DNA from: Pseudomonas alkylphenolica
GTDB lineage: Bacteria; Pseudomonadota; Gammaproteobacteria; Pseudomonadales; Pseudomonadaceae
Length of the DNA stretch: 64,000 nt
Direction: 5' to 3'
NCBI RefSeq assembly: GCF_000746525.1
Contig: NZ_CP009048.1
Location: 5,407,501 to 5,471,500 of the forward strand
Below the pieces are notes generated by a model. That model was not told the origin of the DNA. It made no database searches and saw only the letters and a list, made by a program, of their open reading frames with translations. A program made the translations under genes and the position numbers. Shown here piece after piece: positions 51,321-60,396 of this stretch (its first letter is position 1; every line of letters starts with the position of its first letter).

Positions 51321-52124
51321 TTATCTTTCGACCCGTTCCAGCATTGAAGGATCAGTCAAAGGCAGCAACCAACGCTTCTGCCCGGCTTTCAGGCCGCCTT
51401 TGCGGGAACGATCCAGCACCCAACCTCGCGCTTCGACGCTCCGGCCTTTGAGCCCATCAACGATGGCTGGAGGAAAATTACGCTGCAGGCGCGCCGGGAC
51501 CTGAAGCACCAGCGCATCGTCGATTTCGATCCAGATACCACCGCGATTGCGCTCGATAGCCGTGACTTGACCGCCGATCAAGGCAAAACCGGATTGCCGT
51601 ATCTGGGTCGCAGGGATCACCGGGGATTGCCGCCATACCCCAGCCTTCAGCTGACGGGCGGCACGCTCGGCCTGCTGCTGACAGTCGCTCAGCGACACGT
51701 TCGGCGCTACGGCAACCCGATAGCCAAAGCCCTCGCTGAGCAGTTGTGCTTCGAAATTGTCGCCAGAGCTGCCATAGATGTGCGCCAGGGTGCGCCCGTA
51801 CTTGTCCTTGGACTCGACGCCCGGCACCAGCCCGACCTCACTCCCATTGGCCTTGACCAGGGCCTGCAAACGCTGGCGAGCAGCCTCGGCGAAGGGCTCG
51901 CTGGTTCGGCCCTTGCGGCCGATTTCCGGGGTATTGATGCCAATCAGGCGAACGCTGCGGCCATCATTCAGACGCAAGGTATCGCCATCGACCACTTGGC
52001 GCACGGCAACCTGCTGGGGATCGACCGGCAGCGGGCAAAAGGCCAGTGCCGGCAACTGCCAGATTGCGCCCACAAAAAAGGCGCCCACAAGGGACGCCTT
52101 TTTCAGCAGCATTGCCAGACCCAT
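51321..52124 (-). CDS. Secreted thermonuclease (SNase)-like protein
   Basis: 267 residues: an N-terminal signal peptide (LLKKASLVGAFFVGAIWQLPALA) followed by a staphylococcal-nuclease domain (about 40-165) with AVRQVVDGDTLRL, the active-site Arg and Glu region SVRLIGINTPEIG, and DKYGRTLAHIY. The C-terminal extension (about 175-267) is OB-like. It probably degrades nucleic acid outside the cytoplasm. ATG 52124 lies 20 nt after the rpmE stop; ATG 52112 is also possible and neither has a strong ribosome site. The rpmE terminator overlaps the codons of the signal peptide, so expression from the rpmE promoter must read through it. Confidence 0.83.
   Translation of the reverse strand: MGLAMLLKKASLVGAFFVGAIWQLPALAFCPLPVDPQQVAVRQVVDGDTLRLNDGRSVRLIGINTPEIGRKGRTSEPFAEAARQRLQALVKANGSEVGLVPGVESKDKYGRTLAHIYGSSGDNFEAQLLSEGFGYRVAVAPNVSLSDCQQQAERAARQLKAGVWRQSPVIPATQIRQSGFALIGGQVTAIERNRGGIWIEIDDALVLQVPARLQRNFPPAIVDGLKGRSVEARGWVLDRSRKGGLKAGQKRWLLPLTDPSMLERVER
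52074..52103 (-). terminator. Intrinsic terminator of rpmE inside the next gene's signal-peptide codons
   Basis: On the minus strand: AAAAAGGCG, a bulged T, CCC, loop TTGT, GGG, CGCC, then TTTTTT. The 12-bp stem with a six-T tract begins 41 nt after the rpmE stop. It coincides with codons for KKASLVGAFF of the thermonuclease-like gene. Confidence 0.8.
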
Positions 52125-52144
52125 CGGGCCGGCTACGCGCAATC

Positions 52145-52357
52145 TTACTTCTTGCCGAACGCTGCGAAGCGATCTTCGAAGCGCTTGACACGGCCGCCGG
52201 TATCCAGAGTCTTCTGCTTACCGGTGTAGAACGGGTGGCACTCGTTGCATACGTCGGTACCCAGCGGGGAGCACAGGGTCGAACGAGTTTCGAACTTGTT
52301 ACCGCAGCTGCAGGTGACTGCGATTACTTCATAATTCGGGTGAATTTCTGGCTTCAT
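52145..52357 (-). CDS. rpmE: 50S ribosomal protein L31
   Basis: Large-subunit ribosomal protein of the zinc-binding type. 70 residues from ATG 52357 with the metal-ligand cysteines of the C+ form (VTCSCGNKF and [15 protein letters not shown]). An in-frame ATG two codons upstream is less likely. It is divergent from priA and followed closely by the thermonuclease-like gene. The zinc-binding L31 is usually replaced by a Cys-less paralog under zinc starvation. Confidence 0.97.
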   Translation of the reverse strand: MKPEIHPNYEVIAVTCSCGNKFETRSTLCSPLGTDVCNECHPFYTGKQKTLDTGGRVKRFEDRFAAFGKK

Positions 52358-52525
52358 GGTCACTTCCTCGACTGCGTGCCGCCACCCAACACCATTGTTG
52401 AATACCGCACGTAATTAGGCGGCGAATAATACCAGAGCATCCAGGCAACGCAAGTTGTCGCTTGCACCGGCTGTCGTCTGCTAGGCTCGCCGGGTCTTGG
52501 AAATCCCCTTCAGAGAACTCATCGC

Positions 52526-54745
52526 GTGTCCGACGTCATTCTGCGCCTCGCCCTGCCCTCGCCCCTGCGGCGGCTGTTCGACTACAGGGCCCCGGCGAGC
52601 ATGGCGCGCCAGGCGCTGAGCCCCGGCATGCGTATTCGCGTGCCGTTCGGGCGACGGGAAATGATCGGCATCCTGATCGAAATCACCGACAAGAGCGAGG
52701 TCCCGGCAGACAAACTCAAGCCTGCGATCGCCCTGCTCGACCCGGTTTCGCCGCTGCCCCCGGCACTGTTCAAACTCTGCCTGTGGACAGCCCAGTACTA
52801 TCAACACAGCCTTGGCGACACGTTGAGCTGGGCCCTGCCGGTGCTATTGCGCCAGGGCGAACCGGCCGAAGCCCGCCAGGAACGTTTCTGGCAAGTCGCG
52901 CCGGGCGCCCGCCAGGACGATCCGCGCATCGCCCGTGCACCTCGCCAACGCGAAGCCCTGGCGACACTGGCGCAACACCCTCACGGGGTCGCACATACCT
53001 TGTTAAGCAAACTGATGCTGAGCAAGGACAGCCTCGACCTGTTGCTGGCCAAAGAGCTGGTTCAGGTCGAAGTGCGCCGCCACCTGCCCCAGGAACGCCA
53101 TGAGCACTGGCTGGCGCAACCCGAGCTGCCACTCAACGACGAACAACGCGCAGCCTTCAATGCCGTGCGTTCGGGCTTTGACAGCTTTCATGCCTTCCTG
53201 CTTGCCGGCGTCACCGGCAGCGGCAAGACCGAGGTCTACCTACAGCTGATCCGCGAAACCCTTGAAGCCGGCAAGCAGGCGCTGATCCTGATTCCGGAAA
53301 TCAACCTCGGGCCGCAGACCCTGGCGCGCTTCGAACAGCGTTTCAATGCCCGTATCGCCCTGCTGCACTCGGCAGTCAACGACCGCGAGCGCCTGGACGC
53401 CTGGCTGGCGGCCCGCGACGGCGAGGCCGATATCATCATCGGCACCCGCTCGGCACTGTTCACGCCGATGAAGCACCCCGGCCTGATCATCATCGACGAG
53501 GAGCACGACGGCTCATATAAGCAGCAAGAAGGCTTGCGCTACCATGCCCGCGATCTGGCCCTGGTGCGGGCGCGCCAGGAAAACATCCCGATCCTGCTCG
53601 GCTCGGCGACGCCGTCACTGGAAAGCCTGCACAACGCCCACAGCGGCCGCTATGGCCTGCTGCGCCTCAATCAGCGCGCCGGCGGCGCCCAGCAGCCACG
53701 TTTTCTGCGCCTGGACGTCAAAAGCCGGCCGCTGGACAGCGGTATCAGCGGCCCCATGCAGCAGGCCATCGGCCAGACCCTGGCCGCCGGCCAGCAAGTG
53801 CTGGTGTTCCTCAATCGCCGCGGCTTTGCCCCGACCCTGCTGTGCCACGATTGCGGCTGGATGTCCGAGTGCCCGCGTTGCGACGCACGCATGACCGTCC
53901 ACCAACGCTCCAACGAACTGCGCTGCCACCACTGCGGCTACGACGAACGTGTGCCGCGCCAGTGCCCGCAATGCAACAAAGTCGACCTGCGCCCGGTGGG
54001 CGCCGGCACTGAGCGGGCCGAAGAACGCCTGAGCATTCTGTTCCCCGACTTCCCGGTGCTACGCGTGGACCGTGACAGCACCTCGCGCAAAGACGCCATG
54101 AACCAATTGTTCAACACCATCCAGCGCGGCCAGCCGTGCATCCTGGTCGGCACCCAGATGCTCGCCAAAGGGCACCACTTCCCGCGGGTGACCCTGGTGG
54201 CGATTCTCGATGCCGATGGCGGCCTGTTCTCCGGCGATTTCCGCGCCAGCGAGCGCATGGCCCAGCTGATCGTGCAGGTTGCCGGTCGGGCGGGACGCGC
54301 CGAGGAGCCAGGCAAGGTGATTATCCAGACCCACCTGGCCGACCACCCGCTGCTGGTGCAATTGACCGAACAGGGTTACTTCGCCTTTGCCGAGCAGGCC
54401 CTGAGCGAGCGCCGCGCGGCGGGACTGCCACCCTTTGCCCACCTCGCCCTGCTGCGCGCCGAAGCGCACAAGCCGGGGCAGGCCGAGAGTTTCCTCGACG
54501 AAGCCTGCAGCGCAGCCGAACAACTGCTCGCGGAACACAAGCTGCAGGGCATCGAGCTGTTGGGCCCGGTACCGGCACCGATGGAACGACGTGCGGGGCG
54601 TTTTCGTGCACAACTATTGCTCCAGGCCAATGCGCGGGCGCCTTTGCATCGACTGATCAGTGCCTGGTTGCTACTGTTGGAACAAATGCCGTCCGGGCGC
54701 CAGGTACGTTGGTCTTTGGATGTAGATCCGGTGGATCTGTACTGA
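52526..54745 (+). CDS. priA: Primosomal replication restart helicase PriA
   Basis: 3'-5' DNA helicase that reloads the replisome at stalled forks. 739 residues starting with GTG at 52526: an N-terminal fork-binding domain (about 1-110), a winged helix, helicase lobe 1 with Walker A GVTGSGKTEVYLQLI and the DEEH box IIIDEEHDGSYKQ, then the zinc-binding insertion with four Cys pairs (CHDC, CPRC, CHHC, CPQC; about 450-495), lobe 2 (VAGRAGRAEEPGKVIIQT) and a C-terminal domain. All eight cysteines are present. It is divergent from rpmE and followed by a REP pair. Confidence 0.97.
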   Translation: MSDVILRLALPSPLRRLFDYRAPASMARQALSPGMRIRVPFGRREMIGILIEITDKSEVPADKLKPAIALLDPVSPLPPALFKLCLWTAQYYQHSLGDTLSWALPVLLRQGEPAEARQERFWQVAPGARQDDPRIARAPRQREALATLAQHPHGVAHTLLSKLMLSKDSLDLLLAKELVQVEVRRHLPQERHEHWLAQPELPLNDEQRAAFNAVRSGFDSFHAFLLAGVTGSGKTEVYLQLIRETLEAGKQALILIPEINLGPQTLARFEQRFNARIALLHSAVNDRERLDAWLAARDGEADIIIGTRSALFTPMKHPGLIIIDEEHDGSYKQQEGLRYHARDLALVRARQENIPILLGSATPSLESLHNAHSGRYGLLRLNQRAGGAQQPRFLRLDVKSRPLDSGISGPMQQAIGQTLAAGQQVLVFLNRRGFAPTLLCHDCGWMSECPRCDARMTVHQRSNELRCHHCGYDERVPRQCPQCNKVDLRPVGAGTERAEERLSILFPDFPVLRVDRDSTSRKDAMNQLFNTIQRGQPCILVGTQMLAKGHHFPRVTLVAILDADGGLFSGDFRASERMAQLIVQVAGRAGRAEEPGKVIIQTHLADHPLLVQLTEQGYFAFAEQALSERRAAGLPPFAHLALLRAEAHKPGQAESFLDEACSAAEQLLAEHKLQGIELLGPVPAPMERRAGRFRAQLLLQANARAPLHRLISAWLLLLEQMPSGRQVRWSLDVDPVDLY

Positions 54746-54801
54746 TCGCGGGGCAAGCCCGCTCCCACAGAGGGTCTGTGGGAGCGGGCTTGCCCCGCGA
54801 T
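54745..54801. repeat. Inverted REP pair between priA and argS
   Basis: REP units at 54745-54768 and 54778-54801. The first base of the pair is the last base of the priA stop codon TGA. Confidence 0.92.
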
Positions 54802-54916
54802 TAAAGTCACCACAAATCCCCCAAAGGTTGGCAACCTCGCCCCGGCAACGGATAATGTCCAGTTTTTCCACCTGCGCATCGAAGCGCCGCCGCGCTTGCG
54901 GTCGAAAGAGAAGCCC

Positions 54917-56653
54917 ATGAAAGACACCATTCGCCAGCTTATCCAGCAAGCCCTCACCCAACTCGTCACCGACGGTGTGTTGCCTGAAGGGCTGACGCCG
55001 GCGATCCAGGTGGAAAACGCCCGGGACAAAACCCACGGCGACTTCGCCAGCAATATCGCGATGATGCTGGCCAAGCCGGCCGGCATGAAGCCGCGTGATC
55101 TGGCGGAAAAAATCATCGCCGCGCTGCCTGCCGACGAGCAGGTCAGCAAGGTCGAGATCGCCGGTCCCGGCTTTCTCAACTTCTTCCAGAATACCCAGGC
55201 CCTGGCCGCCCGCCTGGATGCCGCGCTGGCCGACGCCAAGCTCGGCGTCAGCAAGGCCGGCCCGCAGCAGAAGGTGGTGGTCGACCTGTCGGCGCCTAAC
55301 CTGGCCAAAGAGATGCACGTCGGCCACCTGCGCTCGACCATCATCGGCGACGCCGTGTCGCGCGTCCTGGAGTTCCTCGGCGACACCGTGATTCGTCAGA
55401 ACCACGTCGGCGACTGGGGCACCCAGTTCGGCATGCTGATGGCCTACCTGCAGGAAAACCCGATCACCAGCGACGAGCTGTCGGACCTGGAAAACTTCTA
55501 CCGCGCGGCGAAAAAGCGCTTCGACGAGTCGCAAGAGTTCGCCGACCGTGCCCGCGGCCTGGTGGTCAAGCTGCAAGCCGGTGACGAGGAATGCCTGAAG
55601 CTGTGGACCCGCTTCAAGGACATTTCGCTGTCGCACTGCCAGAAAACCTACGACCTGCTCAACGTCAAACTGACCATGGCCGACGTGATGGGTGAAAGCG
55701 CCTATAACGACGACCTGGCCAACGTGATCTCCGACCTCAAGGCCAAGGGCCTGCTGGTTGAGAGCAAGGGCGCCCAGTGCGTGTTCCTCGAAGAGTTCAA
55801 GACCGCTGAAGGCGAACCTTTGCCAGTGATCGTGCAGAAAGCCGACGGCGGCTATCTGTATGCCACCACCGACCTGGCTGCCATCCGCTACCGCAGCAAC
55901 GTACTCAACGCTGATCGCGCCCTGTACTTCGTCGACCAACGCCAGGCCCTGCACTTCAACCAGGTGTTCGAAGTGGCCCGCCTGGCCGGCTTCGTCGGCC
56001 ATCCGATGCAGATGGAACACATGGGCTTCGGCACCATGAACGGCGCCGATGGCCGCCCGTTCAAGACCCGCGACGGCGGCACGGTGAAACTGATCGACCT
56101 GCTCACCGAAGCCAAGGAGCGCGCCTACGCCCTGGTCAAAGAGAAAAACCCGGAGCTGCCGGAAGACGAACTGCGCGCTATCGGCCAGGTGGTCGGCATC
56201 GATGCGGTGAAATACGCCGACCTGTCCAAGCACCGTACCAGCGACTACAGCTTCAACTTCGAGCTGATGCTCAACTTTGAAGGCAACACTGCGCCGTACC
56301 TGCTTTACGCCTACACCCGCGTTGCCGGTGTATTCCGCAAGCTGGGCAAAAGCTTCGATGAAGTGGATGGGCAGATCGTCCTGCAGGCCGCTCAGGAACA
56401 AGACCTGGCCGCGCGCCTGGCACAGTTCGGCGAAATCCTGAACAACGTCGCCGAAAAAGGCACCCCGCACGTCCTCTGCGCCTACCTGTACGACGTCGCC
56501 GGCCTGTTCTCCAGCTTCTACGAGAACTGCCCGATCCTGGGTGCTGAATCCCCTGAACAACAGCAGAGCCGCCTGCGCCTGGCAGCCCTGACTGGCCGTA
56601 CCCTCAAGCAAGGTCTGGAGCTGCTCGGCCTGGAAACCCTGGAGCGTATGTAA
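54917..56653 (+). CDS. argS: Arginyl-tRNA synthetase
   Basis: Class I aminoacyl-tRNA synthetase charging tRNA-Arg. 578 residues: the N-terminal Add-1 domain (1 to about 115), the catalytic Rossmann domain with the HIGH-type motif in [20 protein letters not shown], no canonical KMSKS (replaced by [10 protein letters not shown], common in bacterial ArgS), and a C-terminal anticodon-binding domain. ATG 54917 gives the usual start [21 protein letters not shown]-protein gene begins 1 nt after the stop codon. Confidence 0.97.
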   Translation: MKDTIRQLIQQALTQLVTDGVLPEGLTPAIQVENARDKTHGDFASNIAMMLAKPAGMKPRDLAEKIIAALPADEQVSKVEIAGPGFLNFFQNTQALAARLDAALADAKLGVSKAGPQQKVVVDLSAPNLAKEMHVGHLRSTIIGDAVSRVLEFLGDTVIRQNHVGDWGTQFGMLMAYLQENPITSDELSDLENFYRAAKKRFDESQEFADRARGLVVKLQAGDEECLKLWTRFKDISLSHCQKTYDLLNVKLTMADVMGESAYNDDLANVISDLKAKGLLVESKGAQCVFLEEFKTAEGEPLPVIVQKADGGYLYATTDLAAIRYRSNVLNADRALYFVDQRQALHFNQVFEVARLAGFVGHPMQMEHMGFGTMNGADGRPFKTRDGGTVKLIDLLTEAKERAYALVKEKNPELPEDELRAIGQVVGIDAVKYADLSKHRTSDYSFNFELMLNFEGNTAPYLLYAYTRVAGVFRKLGKSFDEVDGQIVLQAAQEQDLAARLAQFGEILNNVAEKGTPHVLCAYLYDVAGLFSSFYENCPILGAESPEQQQSRLRLAALTGRTLKQGLELLGLETLERM

Positions 56654-56654
56654 G

Positions 56655-57344
56655 TTGGCTGCCAAGAAAAAACCCGCACCCAAGCGCGGCGCCAGCCGCA
56701 ACCAGGCCCCGGCAAAGCAACCGATTCCGGGCTGGTTGTGGCTGGCTATTGGCTTGACCGTCGGCGCCTTCGTCGTTTTTCTGATGAAGCTCGAGCCGGG
56801 TAACGAAGAGGTCAAGCGCAGCAAGCCGGAGCAGCAGAAAGCCGAGAAGGCCGCCGAAGCCAACAAGACCGCACCAAGCCCGCAACAGCCGGTCAAGCCC
56901 AAGTACGACTTCTATACCTTGCTGCCCGAGTCGGAAGTGATCGTGCCGCCTGAAGCGGTACCGGAGAAGACCCCGCCGGTACCGGCGCAACCGCCGGTTA
57001 CCCCAGCGGAAGCGGCGAAGATCGATACCGCACGGGCTCAGGCGGCGCTGATGGGGCAGACGCCACCACCGGCACCACCGGTGATCAAGCCAGCGGCAAC
57101 CACCCAGTTCTTCCTGCAGGCCGGTTCGTTCCGCAAGCAGGCCGATGCCGACAAGGTCCGTGCACAAATCATCCTGCTCGGCCAGGCGGTCAAGGTGGAG
57201 TCCGGCACCGTCAAAGAAGAAACCTGGTACCGGGTCCTGGTCGGCCCGTTCAGCAATCGCGAACAGCTGACCGTAGCCCAGAAACAACTGGCCGGCAGCG
57301 GCTTCAGCAACCTGTTGCTGCAGCAGCGCCAGACCCGCCAGTAA
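56655..57344 (+). CDS. SPOR-domain membrane protein (FtsN-like)
   Basis: 229 residues from TTG 56655: a basic cytoplasmic N-terminus (AAKKKPAPKRGASRNQ), one membrane helix (about 25-44, WLWLAIGLTVGAFVVFLMKL), a Pro/Lys/Glu-rich periplasmic linker and a C-terminal SPOR domain (about 150-225, FFLQAGSFRKQADADKVRAQ then YRVLVGPFSNREQLTVAQKQ). This is the architecture of FtsN-like septal proteins that bind glycan strands lacking stem peptides. It is translated directly after argS (1-nt gap), as known in Pseudomonas. Confidence 0.9.
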   Translation: MAAKKKPAPKRGASRNQAPAKQPIPGWLWLAIGLTVGAFVVFLMKLEPGNEEVKRSKPEQQKAEKAAEANKTAPSPQQPVKPKYDFYTLLPESEVIVPPEAVPEKTPPVPAQPPVTPAEAAKIDTARAQAALMGQTPPPAPPVIKPAATTQFFLQAGSFRKQADADKVRAQIILLGQAVKVESGTVKEETWYRVLVGPFSNREQLTVAQKQLAGSGFSNLLLQQRQTRQ

Positions 57345-57351
57345 TCCCGCC

Positions 57352-57381
57352 GGCGGCCTTGTCGATCACGACAAGGCCGCC
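57352..57381. terminator. Hairpin between the convergent SPOR and TM2 genes
   Basis: A 13-bp perfect stem (GGCGGCCTTGTCG with CGACAAGGCCGCC) and a 4-nt loop fill the 41-nt gap. There is only a weak T-run after it (ACTTTC), so termination efficiency is uncertain. Confidence 0.65.
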
Positions 57382-57385
57382 ACTT

Positions 57386-57805
57386 TCAACGCCGCTGGGC
57401 GTTGGCCAGCGACACCTGGGTGTTCAACGTCCAGAAGTCATACAAGACCCCCACCAGGAACAAACCACCCGTGCACAGGTAGATGATCCCGGTGATCCAT
57501 TTGCCCTGGTACATGCGGTGTACGCCGAAAATGCCGAGGAAGGTCAGCAGGATCCAGCTCAGGCTGTAGTCCAGAGGGCCGGCGTGAAAGCGCAGGTCAG
57601 CCTCACGGTCCATGGCCGGAATCAGGAACAGGTCGATCAGCCAGCCGATGCCCAGCAGGCCCAGGGTGAAAAACCAGATCGTGCCGGTGACCGGCTTGCC
57701 GTAATAGAAGCGGTGTGCCCCGGTGAAACCGAAAATCCACAGCAGGTAACCGATCACCTTGCTGTGCGTGTCGTGCAGCTGTCCATCCTGTTGATAACTG
57801 TTCAT
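57386..57805 (-). CDS. TM2-domain membrane protein
   Basis: 139 residues with four predicted helices arranged as two TM2 units: GYLLWIFGFTGAHRFYYGKPVTGTI then WLIDLFLIPAMD, and LLTFLGIFGVHRMYQGKWITGIIY then VLYDFWTLNTQV. The G-HR-Y/F-Y/M-GK motif is kept in both units. The function of bacterial TM2 proteins is unknown. It is divergent from the NlpC/P60 gene. Confidence 0.88.
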   Translation of the reverse strand: MNSYQQDGQLHDTHSKVIGYLLWIFGFTGAHRFYYGKPVTGTIWFFTLGLLGIGWLIDLFLIPAMDREADLRFHAGPLDYSLSWILLTFLGIFGVHRMYQGKWITGIIYLCTGGLFLVGVLYDFWTLNTQVSLANAQRR

Positions 57806-57959
57806 TCATAGCCTCTGAGGGTTATCGGTAAATTTTCTAAGAAAAAATGTGACTTTTTTGTGTTAGGGCGACGTACGGAGGGAACCAATCGACCAGTGGA
57901 TCAAAAAGTGATCAGAAAGCTGTTATAAAGTTGCGCGCTAACCAACAAGAGCCCTGCCC

Positions 57960-58580
57960 ATGCGTCATCTTTTCAAGACATGGCTGACCCTTTGCCTATT
58001 ATTGCCACTGGCCGCCCACGCCACCAACCGTGAGCAACGTTTACCCAACGGCTTCTCCACCCCGTCCACTTATTCTGCGGCTGCGCGTTCGAACAAGAAC
58101 GTCAGCACCAAGGCCCAGCTGCGCACCCGCTCCAGCAAGCCAAGCCTGCCGGTCGCGTCGATGTCGCCGCAACAAAGCAGCGACGTGCTCAGCCGTGCCG
58201 TCAATGTGCTGGGCACCCCGTACCGCTGGGGCGGCAGCAGCCCGAGCAAGGGCTTCGACTGCAGTGGCCTGGTCAAGTACGCCTTCAACGACATCGAAGA
58301 AATCGACCTGCCTCGCACCTCCAATGCCATGGCCCAGGGTCACGGTGTGAAGGTCGATCGCAATGACCTCAAGCCTGGCGATCTGATCTTCTTCAACATC
58401 AAGAGCCGCCGGGTCAACCATGTTGCCATTTATCTGGGCAACGACCGCTTCATCCACGCTCCACGTACCGGCAAGCGCGTCAGCATCGACACGCTGAACA
58501 AGCCCTACTGGCGCAGCCGCTATGTAGTTGCCAAGCGCGTCCTGCCGAAAAGCCAGCAATTGGCCCTGGCCAAGCGTTAA
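57960..58580 (+). CDS. NlpC/P60 (C40) cell-wall peptidase
   Basis: Secreted cysteine peptidase that cleaves peptidoglycan stem peptides. 206 residues: a signal peptide (1 to about 21, LFKTWLTLCLLLPLAAHA), a Ser/Arg-rich linker (about 25-75) and a C-terminal NlpC/P60 domain with catalytic Cys in KGFDCSGLVKYAF, the first His in VNHVAIYLGND and a polar third residue in RFIHAPRTGKR. A TATAAA (57923-57928) upstream may be its -10. Its stop codon shares TTAA at 58577-58580 with the convergent pilT stop. Confidence 0.92.
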   Translation: MRHLFKTWLTLCLLLPLAAHATNREQRLPNGFSTPSTYSAAARSNKNVSTKAQLRTRSSKPSLPVASMSPQQSSDVLSRAVNVLGTPYRWGGSSPSKGFDCSGLVKYAFNDIEEIDLPRTSNAMAQGHGVKVDRNDLKPGDLIFFNIKSRRVNHVAIYLGNDRFIHAPRTGKRVSIDTLNKPYWRSRYVVAKRVLPKSQQLALAKR

Positions 58581-59605
58581 CGCCATTCATGCGTCCGCAC
58601 GCGGGCGCTTTCAAGGTTGATCACGCCACGTGTCACCAGGCCCTGCAGGCAACTGTCCAGGGTCTGCATACCTGACGCCCCGCCCGTTTGTATCGTCGAA
58701 TACAGCTGCGCCACCTTGCCCTCGCGCACCAGGTTGCGCACCGCTGGTGTAGCCAGCAGGATCTCGTGCGCCGCCACGCGCCCACCGTCGACTTTCTCCA
58801 CCAGCACCTGTGACACCACCGCCTGCAGGGCTTCGGCGAGCATGGCGCGAACCAGCTGTTTTTCCTCGGCGGCAAAGACATCCACCAGCCGGTCGATGGT
58901 TTTTGCCGCTGACCCGGCGTGTACCGTCGCCAGCACCAGATGCCCGGTTTCCGCGGCGGTCAGCGCCAGCCGGATCGTCTGCGCGTCACGCAGCTCGCCG
59001 AGCATGATCACATCCGGGTCCTGACGCAGCCCCGCGCGCAAGGCTTGGGCAAAGCCATGGCTATGCCGGCCGATTTCACGCTGGCTGATCAGGCTGCATT
59101 GTGGCGTGTGGATAAACTCGATGGGGTCTTCCAAGGTGAGGATATGCAGTTGCCGCTCCCGGTTCAGGTGATCAAGCAAAGCAGCCAAGGTGGTGGACTT
59201 GCCGGAACCGGTAGGGCCGGTGACCAGCACCAGCCCCGCAGGCAACTCGGCAATCTGCCGGAACATGCTGCCCAGGCCCAGCTCGGCAAGGCTGCACACC
59301 CGACTCGGAATCACCCGCAGTACCGCCGCCGGCCCTCGGCACTGGGTGAACGCATTGACCCGAAACCGCGCCAGACCAGGCAAGGCGACGGAGAAATCGG
59401 TTTCCAGAAGCGTTTCGAAATCCTTTTTCTGCGCCTCCGTCATCAGTTGCCCTAGCAACTCAAGCACCTGTTCAGCGCTCAGGATCGGCTGATCCAGACG
59501 GCAAAGCCGTCCATCCAGGCGTATGGCCGGCGCCTCTGCTGCCGCCAGGTGCAGGTCCGAGGCCCCGGCCCTTGTTGCCAGGGCCAGCAGTTCAGTCACA
59601 TCCAT
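58577..59605 (-). CDS. pilT: Type IV pilus retraction ATPase PilT-like
   Basis: Hexameric cytoplasmic ATPase that drives pilus retraction. 342 residues: an N-terminal PAS-like domain (1 to about 100), then the ATPase with Walker A GPTGSGKSTTLAALL, the Asp box region LTLEDPIEFIH, Walker B VIMLGELRDAQTIRLALTAA, the His box ETGHLVLATVHAG, and a version of the C-terminal AIRNLIRE motif (AVRNLVREGKVAQLYS). ATG 59605 gives the usual start MDVTELLALATRAGASDLHL. PilU, often the next gene, is absent; an NlpC/P60 gene takes that position. With the short PilMN-OP-Q system it could serve DNA uptake or twitching. Confidence 0.94.
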   Translation of the reverse strand: MDVTELLALATRAGASDLHLAAAEAPAIRLDGRLCRLDQPILSAEQVLELLGQLMTEAQKKDFETLLETDFSVALPGLARFRVNAFTQCRGPAAVLRVIPSRVCSLAELGLGSMFRQIAELPAGLVLVTGPTGSGKSTTLAALLDHLNRERQLHILTLEDPIEFIHTPQCSLISQREIGRHSHGFAQALRAGLRQDPDVIMLGELRDAQTIRLALTAAETGHLVLATVHAGSAAKTIDRLVDVFAAEEKQLVRAMLAEALQAVVSQVLVEKVDGGRVAAHEILLATPAVRNLVREGKVAQLYSTIQTGGASGMQTLDSCLQGLVTRGVINLESARVRTHEWR

Positions 59606-59671
59606 GAGACTCCCCAAAGGCTGCCAAGCAGGTAGAATGCCGCAGACCCAAAGAGCCGCCGGCATCGATCA

Positions 59672-60358
59672 ATGTCCACCATAGCAGACAACCTTTCCAC
59701 GCTCGCCGCCCGCATCAGCGCTGCCGCCGAGGCCGCTGGACGCGCGCCGTCCGACATCCGCCTGCTGGCGGTGAGCAAGACCAAACCCGCCGCCGCCGTG
59801 CGTGAGGCCTTTGCCGCCGGGGTTCGCGATGTCGGTGAGAACTACCTGCAGGAAGCCTTGAACAAACAGGGCGAATTGACCGACCTGCCCTTGACCTGGC
59901 ACTTCATCGGCCCCATTCAGTCGAACAAGACTCGTGCGATTGCCGAGCATTTTGACTGGGTACATTCCGTGGACCGCCTGAAAATCGCCCAACGTCTGTC
60001 CGAGCAACGCCCCGAGGGCCTTGAGCCGCTGAACATCTGCCTGCAGGTGAATGTCAGTGGCGAGGCCAGCAAATCCGGCTGCACGCCTGAAGAATTACCG
60101 GCGCTGGCCAGCACCATCGCTGCATTGCCGCGACTGCGGCTGCGCGGACTGATGGCGATTCCCGAGCCGACCGACGATCGCGCCGCTCAGGAAGCCGCTT
60201 TTGCCCGGGTTCGCCAACTGCAAGACAGTCTCGGCCTGAGCCTGGACACCCTTTCCATGGGCATGAGCCACGACCTGGAAGCAGCCATTGCCCAGGGCGC
60301 GACCTGGGTGCGTATCGGCACCGCGCTGTTCGGCGCCCGCGACTATGGCCAGCCTTAG
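59672..60358 (+). CDS. Pyridoxal-phosphate homeostasis protein YggS
   Basis: PLP-binding protein of the alanine racemase-like barrel fold, involved in vitamin B6 and amino acid homeostasis. 228 residues with the PLP Lys in RLLAVSKTKPAAAVREA (about residue 36), DVGENYLQEAL, and the phosphate-binding SMGMSHDLEAAIAQGATWVRIGTALFG near the C-terminus. It is divergent from pilT and upstream of proC and yggT, a widely conserved order. Confidence 0.96.
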   Translation: MSTIADNLSTLAARISAAAEAAGRAPSDIRLLAVSKTKPAAAVREAFAAGVRDVGENYLQEALNKQGELTDLPLTWHFIGPIQSNKTRAIAEHFDWVHSVDRLKIAQRLSEQRPEGLEPLNICLQVNVSGEASKSGCTPEELPALASTIAALPRLRLRGLMAIPEPTDDRAAQEAAFARVRQLQDSLGLSLDTLSMGMSHDLEAAIAQGATWVRIGTALFGARDYGQP

Positions 60359-60396
60359 ACCTATGCCTTTTTCAACTTTTTCCTAAAGGACCTGAC

